NCBI GenBank assembly: GCA_038087015.1
Contig: JASBNA010000087.1
Location: 1 to 64,000 of the forward strand
DNA: 64,000 nucleotides
Direction: 5' to 3'
Source: Cerrena zonata
Lineage: Eukaryota > Basidiomycota > Agaricomycetes > Polyporales > Cerrenaceae
Made by a program: the position numbers and the translations under genes. Below, piece after piece: positions 22,201-33,527 of the stretch; positions within the stretch are counted from its first letter, which is position 1; each line of letters opens with the position of its first letter. The notes beneath the pieces are model-generated. The model searched no databases. It saw nothing but the letters and a program-made list of their open reading frames with translations, and was not told the DNA's origin.

Positions 22201-22890
22201 GTGATAGCTCTCCTCTTGCAGTTCCTATTTCAACTTCTTTATTGATATACTACTATCATCTATATAATTCTTCTTCTCTCAGGCTAGATTGCTATTTTTC
22301 TAATATAAACTAGTTAAAGCAGTGACTTATTGTAAAATTCTGATATCTTCTAGTTCAATTGAATATAACTAAACTTAGCAGTAAAATAGCTGATAATTTA
22401 ATCATCCCTGACTTAAATTGCCAAGCTTACTCTAACTTAGATTGATTCTGAGATTAATCTACAGTGAATTTAGCCACAGTTAGTAGACTAGTTAGTAAAG
22501 TCTGATTCTTGAAAGGTAGACTTAATAGGATAATTGGGTCTGACTTAGATGTGCAATTTGACCATTTAGCAAAGAGAACTATACCCAATGATTTATGATA
22601 TTCTAACTACCTTCTTAAATCTATCTTTCCAGAGTTTGAAGATGACAAACCTCTATCACATGCCTCCCTCTTACTCAATAATGGATATATGCTTCTACAA
22701 GCAAAAGATCCATATCCTTATACCATAGATAAAATACAGACAACAGCCCTTGAAACATGCTTAACCTCTAAAGGAACTGCTTTACTCTATTGACACAAGC
22801 ATATTGAGTGACACACTCTCTGAGATTAGTGAATGCATTAGAATGTTGATGAACTTATGAGCTCATATCTCTAAAATATCACTCTAGTGT

Positions 22891-23562
22891 CTATTGCAAT
22901 ATTAGTCCTAGTGATCTAACACAAGTTGTCTCTGGGGCTAGGTAAACAAGCAGGTAAATACACTGTTGGACAAAATATAGATGAGTATCTTTCTGTTGGT
23001 AGTATAACAGTTCAAACTCTTCAACAAATTGAACAAGAATAGTGTAAGCAATCTGTAGATCTTCAGAAGTGATTTTGCATTGATATAAGATTTGAATATC
23101 CCAGACAAGCATGCAAAAGTTTGACCAGTAGCGATCTGGGAGAACATTGAGGAAAATAGCAGGGCTGAGTCTATAGAAATAAAGTAAGAACTCCCAAGCC
23201 TTGTAACCTGAGGAAGTCTTCTTTGCTGGATTCCATAGTGGGTGATCAAATGATCCTGGAAGATAGAAACTTGTCTGTACAATGATTTCACCATGTAATT
23301 TCCAAAGATTGTCAATTAGAACTGCCCAGTTCCAAGTTGTCTTTCTAGATTGTTTGAAGGTTCTGATAGTACCATACCAGAGTCCCAAAAGGTGCTGGGG
23401 AATGTTGATTATACCTAGGTGCATGATATCAAGGGGAAAGCATGTAAGTATACCAAGACAGTATCTCAGTAAAAGTCTACTAAAAATTGTTAGCTTTACA
23501 ATTTCTGTATCCAGCTGATTATTGTTATAATTGTGTGTATGAGATTGCATCAAGATTAGCAA
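22891..23562 (-). pseudogene. CACTA/En-Spm (Tnp2-like) transposase fragment
   Basis: An open frame of 223 codons carries blocks I recognise from mushroom CACTA transposases: FPLDIMHLG, HLLGLWYGT, YLPGSFDHPLWNPAKKTSSGYKAWEFLLYF, LPDRYWSNFCMLVW and VQFVEEFELLYYQ, then LAPET. Both ends are missing and the surrounding frame is full of stops. On the plus strand at about 22610-22790 a degraded stretch resembling the next part of the same protein (SHASLLLNNGYMLLQAKD) points the other way, so the relic seems to have been internally inverted. Confidence 0.72.
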
Positions 23563-24196
23563 GTTGCTCCAATATCAAGTGGGATTTGATAGAAGCAGTT
23601 GTTGCAAGTTAACATTTTTATGGTCACATTTAGATATATTGTAGTTCAATGATTTCTGTACAGCAGGAAAATAGTATGGTGATTCACTTTTGTGTTGACC
23701 AGGCATTAGACAGTAAGTTCAACAACCATACTTCCTGCTGTGACCCACTAATCTATTGATTGCTGTCATTTTAGGACTATCTTCTGTTATAAAGATGAGA
23801 TATGACTGGGCTTTATATTGATAGCAAGGCTATGAATTGGTATCTGGGGCTACCATATCTCAGAGTGTGATACCTCCTTCATATTATATAGCAGCAAGGT
23901 GATAGAGACCCACAAAGAGAAATGAATCAAGGTTCTTTAGATGGTTGGGTCCAGGTATGATACCACCCAGAAGAACACAATGTTTCTTGTACCTTTAGTC
24001 AGGAGAATAATTGAGATTGAGTATAACCCATGTATAAAACTAGCAGTTCAATTCTTTATTGGCATAAAGCTGCAGGTCATCAACAGAAGCTATCAAGAGT
24101 ATTAAGTCATCATTAATATCACCTCAGTTAATAGCATCTAAATAATCTGAGCTATTGAAAATATATTATATTTCTTGACTTTTCCTATCTCTTTGG

Positions 24197-24197
<1 letters not shown>

Positions 24198-24234
<37 letters not shown>
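24198..24234. repeat. (CT)n microsatellite
   Basis: A run of about 15 CT units within a longer pyrimidine tract that extends from about 24178 to 24262. Confidence 0.9.
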
Positions 24235-24236
<2 letters not shown>

Positions 24237-24389
24237 ACCTCTCCTTATATCTCTCCTCTCTCATAATCTTATTATATTCTGGGTGAAGCCCACTTGTAAT
24301 CACATAGCAATATCTCTCTTACTCACACTAGAAACATGCTCATGCTCCCCTCTCCTCTCCCAGCATTAGCAAAACTACACATTACTTAT

Positions 24390-24427
24390 TTGTCCTTATT
24401 GTACTTGTACAAGTACAATAAGGACAA
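24390..24427. repeat. 38-bp perfect palindrome
   Basis: TTGTCCTTATTGTACTTGT is followed directly by its exact reverse complement. Related TACTTGTACAAG and ATAAGGACAA strings lie within 60 bp downstream, and similar tracts recur near 27400-27550. It could be the fused ends of a fold-back element. Confidence 0.85.
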
Positions 24428-25599
24428 GTGTACCATACTTGAATCATAAGGACAATACTTGTACAAGCATATATATTTGAAATAAAAAAGATACAAGTTC
24501 AGTGCAAGTACTGTGGACAGATGCAATTTTGAACATAAAGAATAATCGATAATCAGTCATGCAGTAAGTAACTCAACACAAAATAATGTAGTTAAACAAA
24601 TATATTCAAGATATATTTTATATATATAACAACTAAGTAATGCAACTAGTATCACTAGCATACCACTAATAAAATCTCTCCAGATTTTCTGCTTACCTTT
24701 GGACTCAGAGCTACCATTAAGATGCTGAGCACGGAGTTACTTACGCCAGGAGAATCTGAACATAGTATGGTAGAGGATTGCAACTTAAGCAAATACTCTA
24801 AGACTACGAACTTACTCTGATACATGCGGGCTAACAATTGGCACTTACTGTCACAATTACTCTTGTCATTATCACGGCGGGGACTTAGATGATAAAAGGG
24901 ACAAATACTTACCTCACTATTAACAAAGTTGAAGATGATATAAATATGAATATGTGGAGGATAGAATGAAAGTTATGAAGGTCCACACCAAAATATTTCT
25001 GACTGTCAAGCATCCTAAGATGGTCTAGTCTACCCTTATTAACTTACAAAGTTCCTCATTCTTGGTCCCCTTTCCTATGGTCTATGTCTTGGGAGGTTCA
25101 CCACCTCCCATCAAACTTCAACATACACAGAATACCCTATAGATAACAATTGTGTCCCCACACATACTCTTGAAGATACTCTGACCAATAAAAAGGGCAA
25201 TATAGTCTTTTAGAACAATGAAAATGATTGTTTTGAGTTCTTGAGTATGTTTGGTACTGTAGTGTATCACATGTTCTTATTGTTCTCCATATTCCAGGGT
25301 GCACTTATAGTTTCAGCGTACTAAGCTTTGATTCTTTTTCATAATGCTAATCACCCCTACTGCAAATCCTTCTAACCACTTAACTATTCATCTCTGGATA
25401 TCTTGCATGGGACTACTGTACCCCCAACAACACCACTCAGATAAGCTTGATCCATGCTCACTCAATCCCCTTATTTAAGTACACTAACAGATTTTGGTTT
25501 CCACTTTATTCTGCTGGAGGGGAATTGTCTTTGTCAAAGAATGATGAGAGCACTGAGATCATAGGTTTAAGATCTATGCAGGAAAAGAAAGAGCACACC

Positions 25600-27205
25600 G
25601 TGCAGTTGCAAAGTGATGCCATTCATGGGAAAATGAAGTCACCTGAAAAGCCTGTTTAGTGGTAGAATGGGCATTCAGTAAATGCAACCAAATTGTGCTG
25701 TTCACAGTAGAATGGACCTCATCAGAGCAAGCATATACTCAGAGGGGCAAGGGGGCAATGGGAAAGAGTTCACTGAGGGGGGTTCAGGGCTCAGTGAAGG
25801 TTGGTCCTTCAGTAGAGGGTGGAACTCACTGGAATGGCAGATTTCAGTGAGATACATTGGTTCACTGAGGTATGGGCCTTGCTAGGAGAGGAGGAGACTG
25901 CAAGTGGGTTGGTTCATCGGTTGCATTGATGGACAATCAGTCACTGCACTAGTAATAGCATGAGATGGTAGTAATATATAGAAGCTTGTAATGTAATATG
26001 TTTTGTGTTATTGAATAAGACAATGTATGGGCAGTGTGGAGTGATGAGAGACAGTTTTGAGGTGAGATGCCTATTGGGACATTGGAGAGAGGGTCCATAA
26101 AGTCTTGAAACTAAGAATGTATTGCATTTGCTTAATAATGGTAGATGTTGGTGGATAATAGGTATTAGGGGAAGGGGATTTGGAGGCTTACAGTCTAGTC
26201 ACTCTAGTGGTGGTTTCAGCTTTGCAATTGCAAATGGTCAACTCGCATTTGAAAAGCTACACTCTTGAGGAACAGCCACTATATTTTAACAAAAACCAAT
26301 TGTATATTTGTTGTGATTTCCTATTCAACTCACAGCAAGAATATACTTGCGACCTGCAACTAGCAACAAGCACATGCTCAAGCTTATGACTTGCAACTGG
26401 CAGTGAGATTGCATCTGCAATGAGTATGGACTCAACCTGGAAGTGATCAATCCTAATTGGGCAATAAAACTAAGCATGTTGTGAGTTGTTCAGGGACAGC
26501 TTACTACTTGCAAGCTGGATAAAAATAGACTACAGCACTAGTGCAAGTCAATCAAGTGCAAATGCAAGTCAGTCTTGTGCAAATGCGAACCTGTTGATCA
26601 TCATGGTTCTCTTCCAAATCCTCCTCCCTAATCCCTATTCCCCTTCAACATATACTCATTATCAAGTGAAATTGATATTGTTTCATTTTCACAACTTTGC
26701 CAACCCTTTTCCCAATATCCTATTGGGCATCTCACCTCAAAACCCCCTTATATCACTCAGCATTACCATATATTGCTCTTTTTGAACATTTATTTTATGG
26801 ATTTTTATTTTACTACCTACTTGCTACTATCCCATGCTGCTACTAGTGCAGTGAGCCATTATCTACTGATGCGATTAGTGAACTAACCCACCCGCACTAC
26901 ATCCCTCCTGCTCTAGCAAGACCCATACCTTAGCAAACCAATGCATCTCACTAAAATCCGCCATTCCAGTGAGTTCCACCCTCTACTGAAGGACCAACCT
27001 TCACTGAGCCCTGAACCCCCCTCAGTGAACTCTTTCCCATTGCCCTCTTGCCCCTCTGAGTATGTGCTTGCTCTGATGAGGTCCATTCTACTGTGAACAG
27101 CACAATTTGGTTGCATTTACTGAATGCCCATTCTACCACTAAACGGGCTTTTTGGGCAACTTCATTCCCCCACAAATGATATCACTTTGCAACTGAACAT
27201 GCTGT
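25600..27205. mobile_element. Diverged inverted repeat pair of about 590-bp arms
   Basis: The left arm (about 25600-26190) and the inverted right arm (about 26610-27205) match over their full length, e.g. AGTGGTAGAATGGGCATTCA and GGTTGGTCCTTCAGTAGAGG in both. Differences are mostly C/T and G/A. The open frames in both arms are mirror copies and look non-coding. It is either a large fold-back element or two copies of one repeat inserted head to head. The central 400 bp shows no gene. Confidence 0.75.
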
Positions 27206-27661
27206 AAAGAAGGTCTTACACAAAAGGTATACAGTATTAATGTTCTCAGTGTTCTTCATTATAGATAACTATCCTTGTCTCTATTTCTACAACTATAACA
27301 TATGTTCCAAATGAAATAAGTCTTCCGAGGCCAGACCAAAAGGCACAGTCCTGAAGATGAGACCCAAGCTCAGGAAGGTAGTTTCTTGCACTTGAAATAG
27401 TGTACTTACACTTGCTCTGTACTGCAGTTGAAAAATATACTTTTTTACACTACTTTACTTGTACTGTCCTTATAGCTACTTGTAAGATGAGATGTGCTTG
27501 CACAAGCATGAAAAGCATGTAAAAAGCACAAGTTCATCCACAAGTAGCATGTAGGTTTGCTAATATCAGAGGCTTTGTGCCTGCTCTTCCCCTCTTCCAC
27601 TTTCACTCCCTCTCACCTTGTTTATGAAGACTGGGTCTGTAAATGCACACCTTTCTCAATG

Positions 27662-28573
27662 GTTAAGGCACCTATGAGCTCGCATTGAGTAGACGAGTCT
27701 AACGCTTCTTTCCACAAGGGAAACGGAGCAAAACTGATCAATCTATAAGCTAATTTCTGAAATTTGTCAGCTATACAGTACAACAAATATGGAATATAAG
27801 ACTCATTTCACCACCGATTTGGATGTGGAAGACAGCGTTGGATTCAGACTGCAGAGACGAACCCAGGCAGGTGTGAAAGACATCACGCTTCGAGGTATGA
27901 GGTGAAAGAGCAGAATGGTAGCTCTATTAGTGACGAAACCTTTATACAAAACCTGCACGAAACCAGATGTTCAAGCTATCGTTGGATTCGTCTCATCGAG
28001 ACGAGCTCAGCGGTAGCTCAAACATCGCAATCGGTGCAGATTTGACCTCGGAATAGCGAGAATACCATCTGAGCCTTTGGTTTATGGGCGTTTAGAGGTT
28101 CGTAGTGGGCGTTAAAAGGTTCGTAGTGGGCGTTTAGAGGTTCGTCGTGGTTTGTAGTGGCTGGTTGGTGTATTCTCGCTATTCCGAGGTCAAATCTGCA
28201 CCGATTGCGATGTTTGAGCTACCGCTGAGCTCGTCTCGATGAGACGAATCCAACGATAGCTTGAACATCTGGTTTCGTGCAGGTTTTGTATAAAGGTTTC
28301 GTCACTAATAGAGCTACCATTCTGCTCTTTCACCTCATACCTCGAAGCGTGATGTCTTTCACACCTGCCTGGGTTCGTCTCTGCAGTCTGAATCCAACGC
28401 TGTCTTCCACATCCAAATCGGTGGTGAAATGAGTCTTATATTCCATATTTGTTGTACTGTATAGCTGACAAATTTCAGAAATTAGCTTATAGATTGATCA
28501 GTTTTGCTCCGTTTCCCTTGTGGAAAGAAGCGTTAGACTCGTCTACTCAATGCGAGCTCATAGGTGCCTCAAC
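27662..28573. mobile_element. 912-bp fold-back element
   Basis: Two arms of about 400 bp (27662-28066 and about 28166-28573) are almost perfect inverted copies from GTTAAGGCACCTATGAGC inward. The spacer of about 100 bp contains four short direct repeats of type GGCGTTTAGAGGTTCGTAGT. It has no coding capacity and marks the border between the decayed AT-rich block and the gene array. No clear target duplication was found. Confidence 0.88.
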
Positions 28574-29124
28574 TGTCCTGTATGGTTGGGATTTGATATA
28601 TATAGTCTCACCCATAGAGTGTTGTTACCACAATACAAAGTCGATTTTCCCACACTTAATACTTGTGACTACCTTTCTATCTACCTCAAATTATATGTAA
28701 GGAGCTCATTTTTGGTACCATTCTGTTCATAATACCTCTCTAAACATGGTGGTATGCAAAACAACAGGTGTTAAACTGACTAAAATTGAGGAAAGTGGAA
28801 GATTCAGATGATATTACCGAATTAGGCAAATAGAGTTCGGCAGGAAATCGCGTTACGGTACAAGCGCCCCAGCAACTCCCAGTATATAAGACGATTCTTC
28901 TTCATTCTTCAGGAATCGTAACAGGCCGCACTTTACGCTCGACTTCTTCTCGAAGCCAGAGAGCAGTTCCCACAATCTCTGCATATCAACATACCCAGTA
29001 TGGGAACTTGATCACAGTACGCAGTAGTTGGCTGTGGGAATGTGTAGTAATGTCATATAGTAATAATACAGTCGGTATTCGAGTCAGTGTTAATAGAGTT
29101 GGCAATGTAGTCGGGAATTTGACT

Positions 29125-29262
29125 ACGTAAGTGTCGATGTAGTGTCGATGTAGTACTAATGTTGTCACGGCGTATGTCGGTACCGATCTACATGTACTAG
29201 GTGATGAACTAGTTGTGTAGTGTCGATGTAGCGTCGATGTAGCGTCGATGTAGGACTGGTGT
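29125..29262. repeat. 11-bp tandem repeat cluster (GTGTCGATGTA)
   Basis: Units GTGTCGATGTA/GCGTCGATGTA occur twice at about 29132 and three times at about 29220, separated by 75 bp that includes GGTACCGATCTACATG. The rest of 28574-29359 shows no gene. Confidence 0.8.
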
Positions 29263-29359
29263 GGTATGTGCTGGCATACTAGTCCACAGGTGCACTTTAG
29301 TCGCCCGATAGTCGGTACCAATCTACATCGCGGGGGACAAAACAGTCGGGTCACCTACA

Positions 29360-32300
29360 TCAGTTCACTGAGGCCATTGCGTCCACTAGGGAAGACATCT
29401 CAGACGTCTTCAAGTGCGACGCGATAACATCATTCCACGGCAACGCTCGTTGAGATTCCTTCACCCGTACCAGAAATGCAGCGAGCTGCATCGCCTCATA
29501 GGGAACAGTTATGTTGTATACACGAATACCCCGTTGATAGACATACGTTCGCTGCGAAGCGTAAAGTTCAGTCATACACACTACAAGAAGCACGCAATCT
29601 CACATTGTTTTTTGACGATCGCCAGGCCATGAGGACACCACATCACATTCCACCGATGAGAAGGCCCCATACCGGATGATCCTTGATGCCAAGGTGAGCA
29701 TACAGATCGACAGCAGACACAAGATGGATAGACATTCTTTGTGTCGAGTCCCAGTAGTCTTCGTGTCTCTCCATACACAGGGCTATGATGAAGGGTAGCA
29801 TGAAGGGACCATCAGAGTTTGTCGGTGGAATAGAGCTCGAGGGTGCTGAAGCCGATGTAAATAGTTCGGACGCCTCTTGCATTGGAGTGGGGACCTCGTC
29901 TAGCCTCCACTTTAGATCGTAATTATAGGGCCAACGACCGGGATATCGGTTCTGAAGTGGAACAAATGTTTGAGGGATGTCACATGAAAGGTTCGTTTCG
30001 CTACGTATGGGGGCTTCCGGGATAACAAAGGAACAGTCTGGGGAGCAGGTAACCGTCCTAGAGTTTCGGTAACCGGAAGGTGCGTCAAATACAGCTGGTC
30101 GAAGTGCAATTATATCGCACAATCCTTCCCAAGGCTCAGTCCGAGCACGCTGCAGTATCATTTCAGAGAAGATATGATCTTCGAGCTCACAGATTGAATA
30201 TATGTGGCGGTATGCTCCAAATGCAATTCTTAAAGCACCGGTCATGCTAGGATCGAGTGAAGTTATCGCATCCGTTGAACAACGAGACATCATATCGCGT
30301 GACAATGCTTTCGCGTATTCCTTGACCTCCTCGACCGTCATAGTAAGCGGTTGACTCCCGTCCTCGCTATGTGGACTATTTTGAAGCATGTCCACATGAC
30401 GATTCCTCGATATGCGTGCCTTGACATCAAAACTGAAGATCATTAGCTCGTTGTATGAAATGAATAACATAATCATACCATAAATTAATATTATTCTCTG
30501 CAGGACCGTCATTGGAACAAAAGGCAGTGAAGAAATATTCCCAGATGTGCCGAAAGACATTAGGTTTCTCCTCTTCACTTCGCGGCAGACAAGAAAGGTA
30601 ATGTGATGGGAGGAGAATGATATCCAGTTTCTTTTCGAGAAGGGAAACCAAATTCTCTTCGAGTAGTGTTGGGGTGGATACTTCACTGAGCGATTGCTGA
30701 TTCTTCTCTACCAAGGTGCGACAATACTTTTCCAGTGGTTGGCTATAAAAACGAGATAGATCGTATTCCTACAAACGAAGTCAATATCGGAGCAACAGGA
30801 ATCAATGTGGACATACACTCGAGTTCCACTTCTGAACAGCTGTGACACCACTAAGTGCGCTGTACAAATTATGCATGATCGTCATGTGTTCTTGATGAGG
30901 AAGGGTTTTGTGCGGAGGCAGATTACCAATGAAAACTGCGTCACGCTCGAACAGAAAGCAATCCTGTAAGAATATCCTATCAGACAACATGTGTAAACCT
31001 TCATCATCATGTTTTTCTTCATCGCCAGAAGAGGAGCGTTGTCTTGGATTATACAATGAGTCTCAGGTTGAGAAGTGAAAGAGAGATACTAACTCAGTTG
31101 AGGCATGGTCACCGTCATCAAAGATTGGTCTGCGCATGGTGGTGCTCCCATCGCTTCGATTACCTTTGCCTTGGATGACACCAGTAGGATCCCAACGGAA
31201 AGGGGAACATGAACTTGATCTGTATTTTTCATTAGAGAAAGATGTCGATGAGATTGTATTATTACGACTCGGACCCACCTGGAACGCCTTTGCTTGATAG
31301 GAAGCTTCATTAGCCAACGTGCAACCTTTACGATTGATTCTTTACCGGGTTCTGGCCTTGCAAGACGGGCATGGTCAAGACACCAGCAAAACCTTTGTAT
31401 ACGGGAGGTACACATTGCCCGAAATATCCTCTGTTCTTGAGCACGAAGGCTAAAAACCAATCGTGCAAAACTATCTGCTTCAGATAGATTTCTCAGGTCA
31501 TACTGAGTATTTCTTGTAGAGTATGCGATATGCGTAATCGGCTAAGCCACATGTTATTAAGAATATTAGACATTAAGAAATAGGAGGGACTTACAACCTT
31601 AGCCGTTGGATCCAACCAGCCGAAATGTACAAGTACCACTGGGCTGCTACCGGAAATCTCAATGCCGATCAGCGGCTCGTCAATAGACAAGACAAAACGT
31701 TGATAAAGAGCACTAATCATGAGATACTTTATGTTAGTGCTCTCTGCAACAACGAAAAGCGGTACATCGACACCATTAGGAAGGACTCTATTGAGGAGAA
31801 TATGAGCATCTGGTGGAAATGGAGCAGGGGAAGCAGGAGACTGCGAAGCCGTCTCGCCTCCCGATTGACTCGTTTTGTCTTCCAATTGACTCGTCTCATG
31901 TTCCGATTGACTTGTCTCGCCTCCAGATTGACTTTTATCGCCTCCAGATTGACTTGTCTTGCCTCCCGAGTGACTGGGATCTGGAGGAATATGGCTCAAC
32001 TCCTCAATTGTGTCCACATGTGACCGGAGAAAAGGGTCCGGTTCAGCTAAGCATGGAGTGATGATTCGTACTTCATCCAGCATTTCATTCGAATTTCGGA
32101 AGGATGATAGAGCCAGCATTAATGCATGCCCGTCCATAGCATCACCAGAACCGTAAAACTCGTTCAGACGGGGAAGCAGGAATGGAGTGTCAACACTGAG
32201 AGAGTGCATCAATTTCAAGGAACATTCAGAGTAAAGAATTACGCACATTGTCCAAATATCTCCAGACAAGAAGCTGCTTAACGCGGACAGCAAAGAACAA

Positions 32301-32581
32301 ATAATCGACTTCGTCACCGGACTTTCGTCAACTCGACATAACTCTTGCGCCGTAATACGTAGTAGACCAGTAACCTGAGACAGCTGAGTACTATCCTCTT
32401 TATTCTCTGTAGGATATAGCGACACGTCAACAGCTATGGCTCCTATATTGATGTTATGTCTGTTGCTTAGAGTCTCGGAAGGACGATATAATACCTTACC
32501 TATCTGTTGGAAGATTGCATCCGCATCTTCGGCTCTCGTCATAAGGTTCATAGAATGTAATACACAGTCGGGTAGTGCCAT
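29360..32581 (-). CDS. Gene A: large unrecognised protein, truncated paralogue
   Basis: The start is MALPDCVLHSM at 32581, chosen because the paralogue A' begins at the matching Met; an in-frame ATG lies at 32635. About eight exons give roughly 850 residues. The first exon runs to 31598, and introns follow at 31542-31597, about 31220-31278, about 31031-31081, about 30781-30828, about 30435-30480 and about 29548-29610. Residues 220-280 hold imperfect repeats of type TSQSGGET. The C-terminal part contains DLYAHLGIKDHPVWGLLIGG and a conserved hydrophobic block VPYEAMQLAAFLVRVKE. No domain was recognised and no signal peptide is evident. The reading frame is open but ends SSLVDAMASVN, where A' continues for 30 more residues; homology to A' stops exactly there (about 29389). 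Confidence 0.68.
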
Positions 32582-33527
32582 TGCGCGTATTGAAAGGTCA
32601 GAAGTTAGGCCACCCCACCCCGTAGTGGTAGTCATATATCAAGCATCAATCCAAAATTCTGGAGCTGATATTACATTGACCTCTAATCTTCTTGACTGTA
32701 TGAGCTCATAGTGACTAGTCACGAAATGATCCCCACCCCAGCAACCTCGGGCATGACGGTCATCAAATACTACATTATCCATGTTACCAGTCTTTCGTTC
32801 AATCTTTAGACTTGCTTTACATTCTCGAAACTACGTGTCTCGTCATGACGGTCTCTCCATTTCCAGATGTGCTACCTTTAGTCCTGCTAATGAGGGATGG
32901 TGCCGAGGACCTCGCACCAAGTCTTCATGCATCATGACCGAGACCCTCGCCCCTTTTGAACATGATTCCGATGTTCCCTCCCCATATGGAACTCATCGTA
33001 GATACTCACCCATTCCTCAGATTCTCTCCCTCTATTTCACTTACTCGTTCCTCCATCCACACTTTCCCAGTTGTTCAGTTTTTTGGCTCTCATTCTCGTA
33101 TTCTCTAGACGTAATGTATGATATGTTACAAATATTAATTTCGTGCAAGTTCTCGCTCACGAATGTTTGTCGAATGTGTTTGGTGCGTTGAAGCGGTCTT
33201 CACGGTGTTCGAAATGATGGGAGTACAGACAGAGAGGGAGGGTAGTTCATTATGCAAATAAGGAGTGCGAGCTGCTCAAGCTTCGCACAGGCCAGGCATT
33301 TCACAAGTTAAGAACGTCTTCGGGGCAAGGTAATTGCGTACAATCGGTACATGCATGTATGCATTTCGGAAGTGAATATTTAATGCTACACGTTGCACGT
33401 ATCTACTCCATCCAATGACCACATGATTGCTCGAGAATTTGGTGTCTGCCTCTTTGAGAGACGGATACAAATTGGTACACCAATATTAACCTCAATCTAT
33501 GCACCAAGTAGCGGAGAGACGTACACA
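32582..33527. other. Spacer between gene A and DUF6535 gene 1
   Basis: No gene is supported. Most of it is a duplicate of 49540-50173: strings such as GATGTGCTACCTTTAGTCCTGCTAATGAGG and GAGGGCCTCGCACCAAG-like text recur in both in the same order. It thus belongs to the duplicated unit that carries a DUF6535 gene. Confidence 0.7.

Larger units (their letters stand above)
22029..27661. other. AT-rich, CpG-poor transposon graveyard
   Basis: Base composition falls clearly below the flanks and CG dinucleotides are very rare, while TG and CA are common. This is the pattern left by deamination of methylated CpG. The stretch holds only transposon relics, described separately. No intact gene is seen. 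Confidence 0.7.

Noticed and set aside
25447..25885. Short open frames repeated in mirror at 26913-27175
   Set aside because: Both are in arms of an inverted repeat; no domain, low complexity, probably non-coding.
27661..27740. tRNA-like start (GGTTAAGGCACC resembling a D-arm)
   Set aside because: No anticodon stem, T-arm or CCA-side pairing could be formed; explained by the fold-back element.
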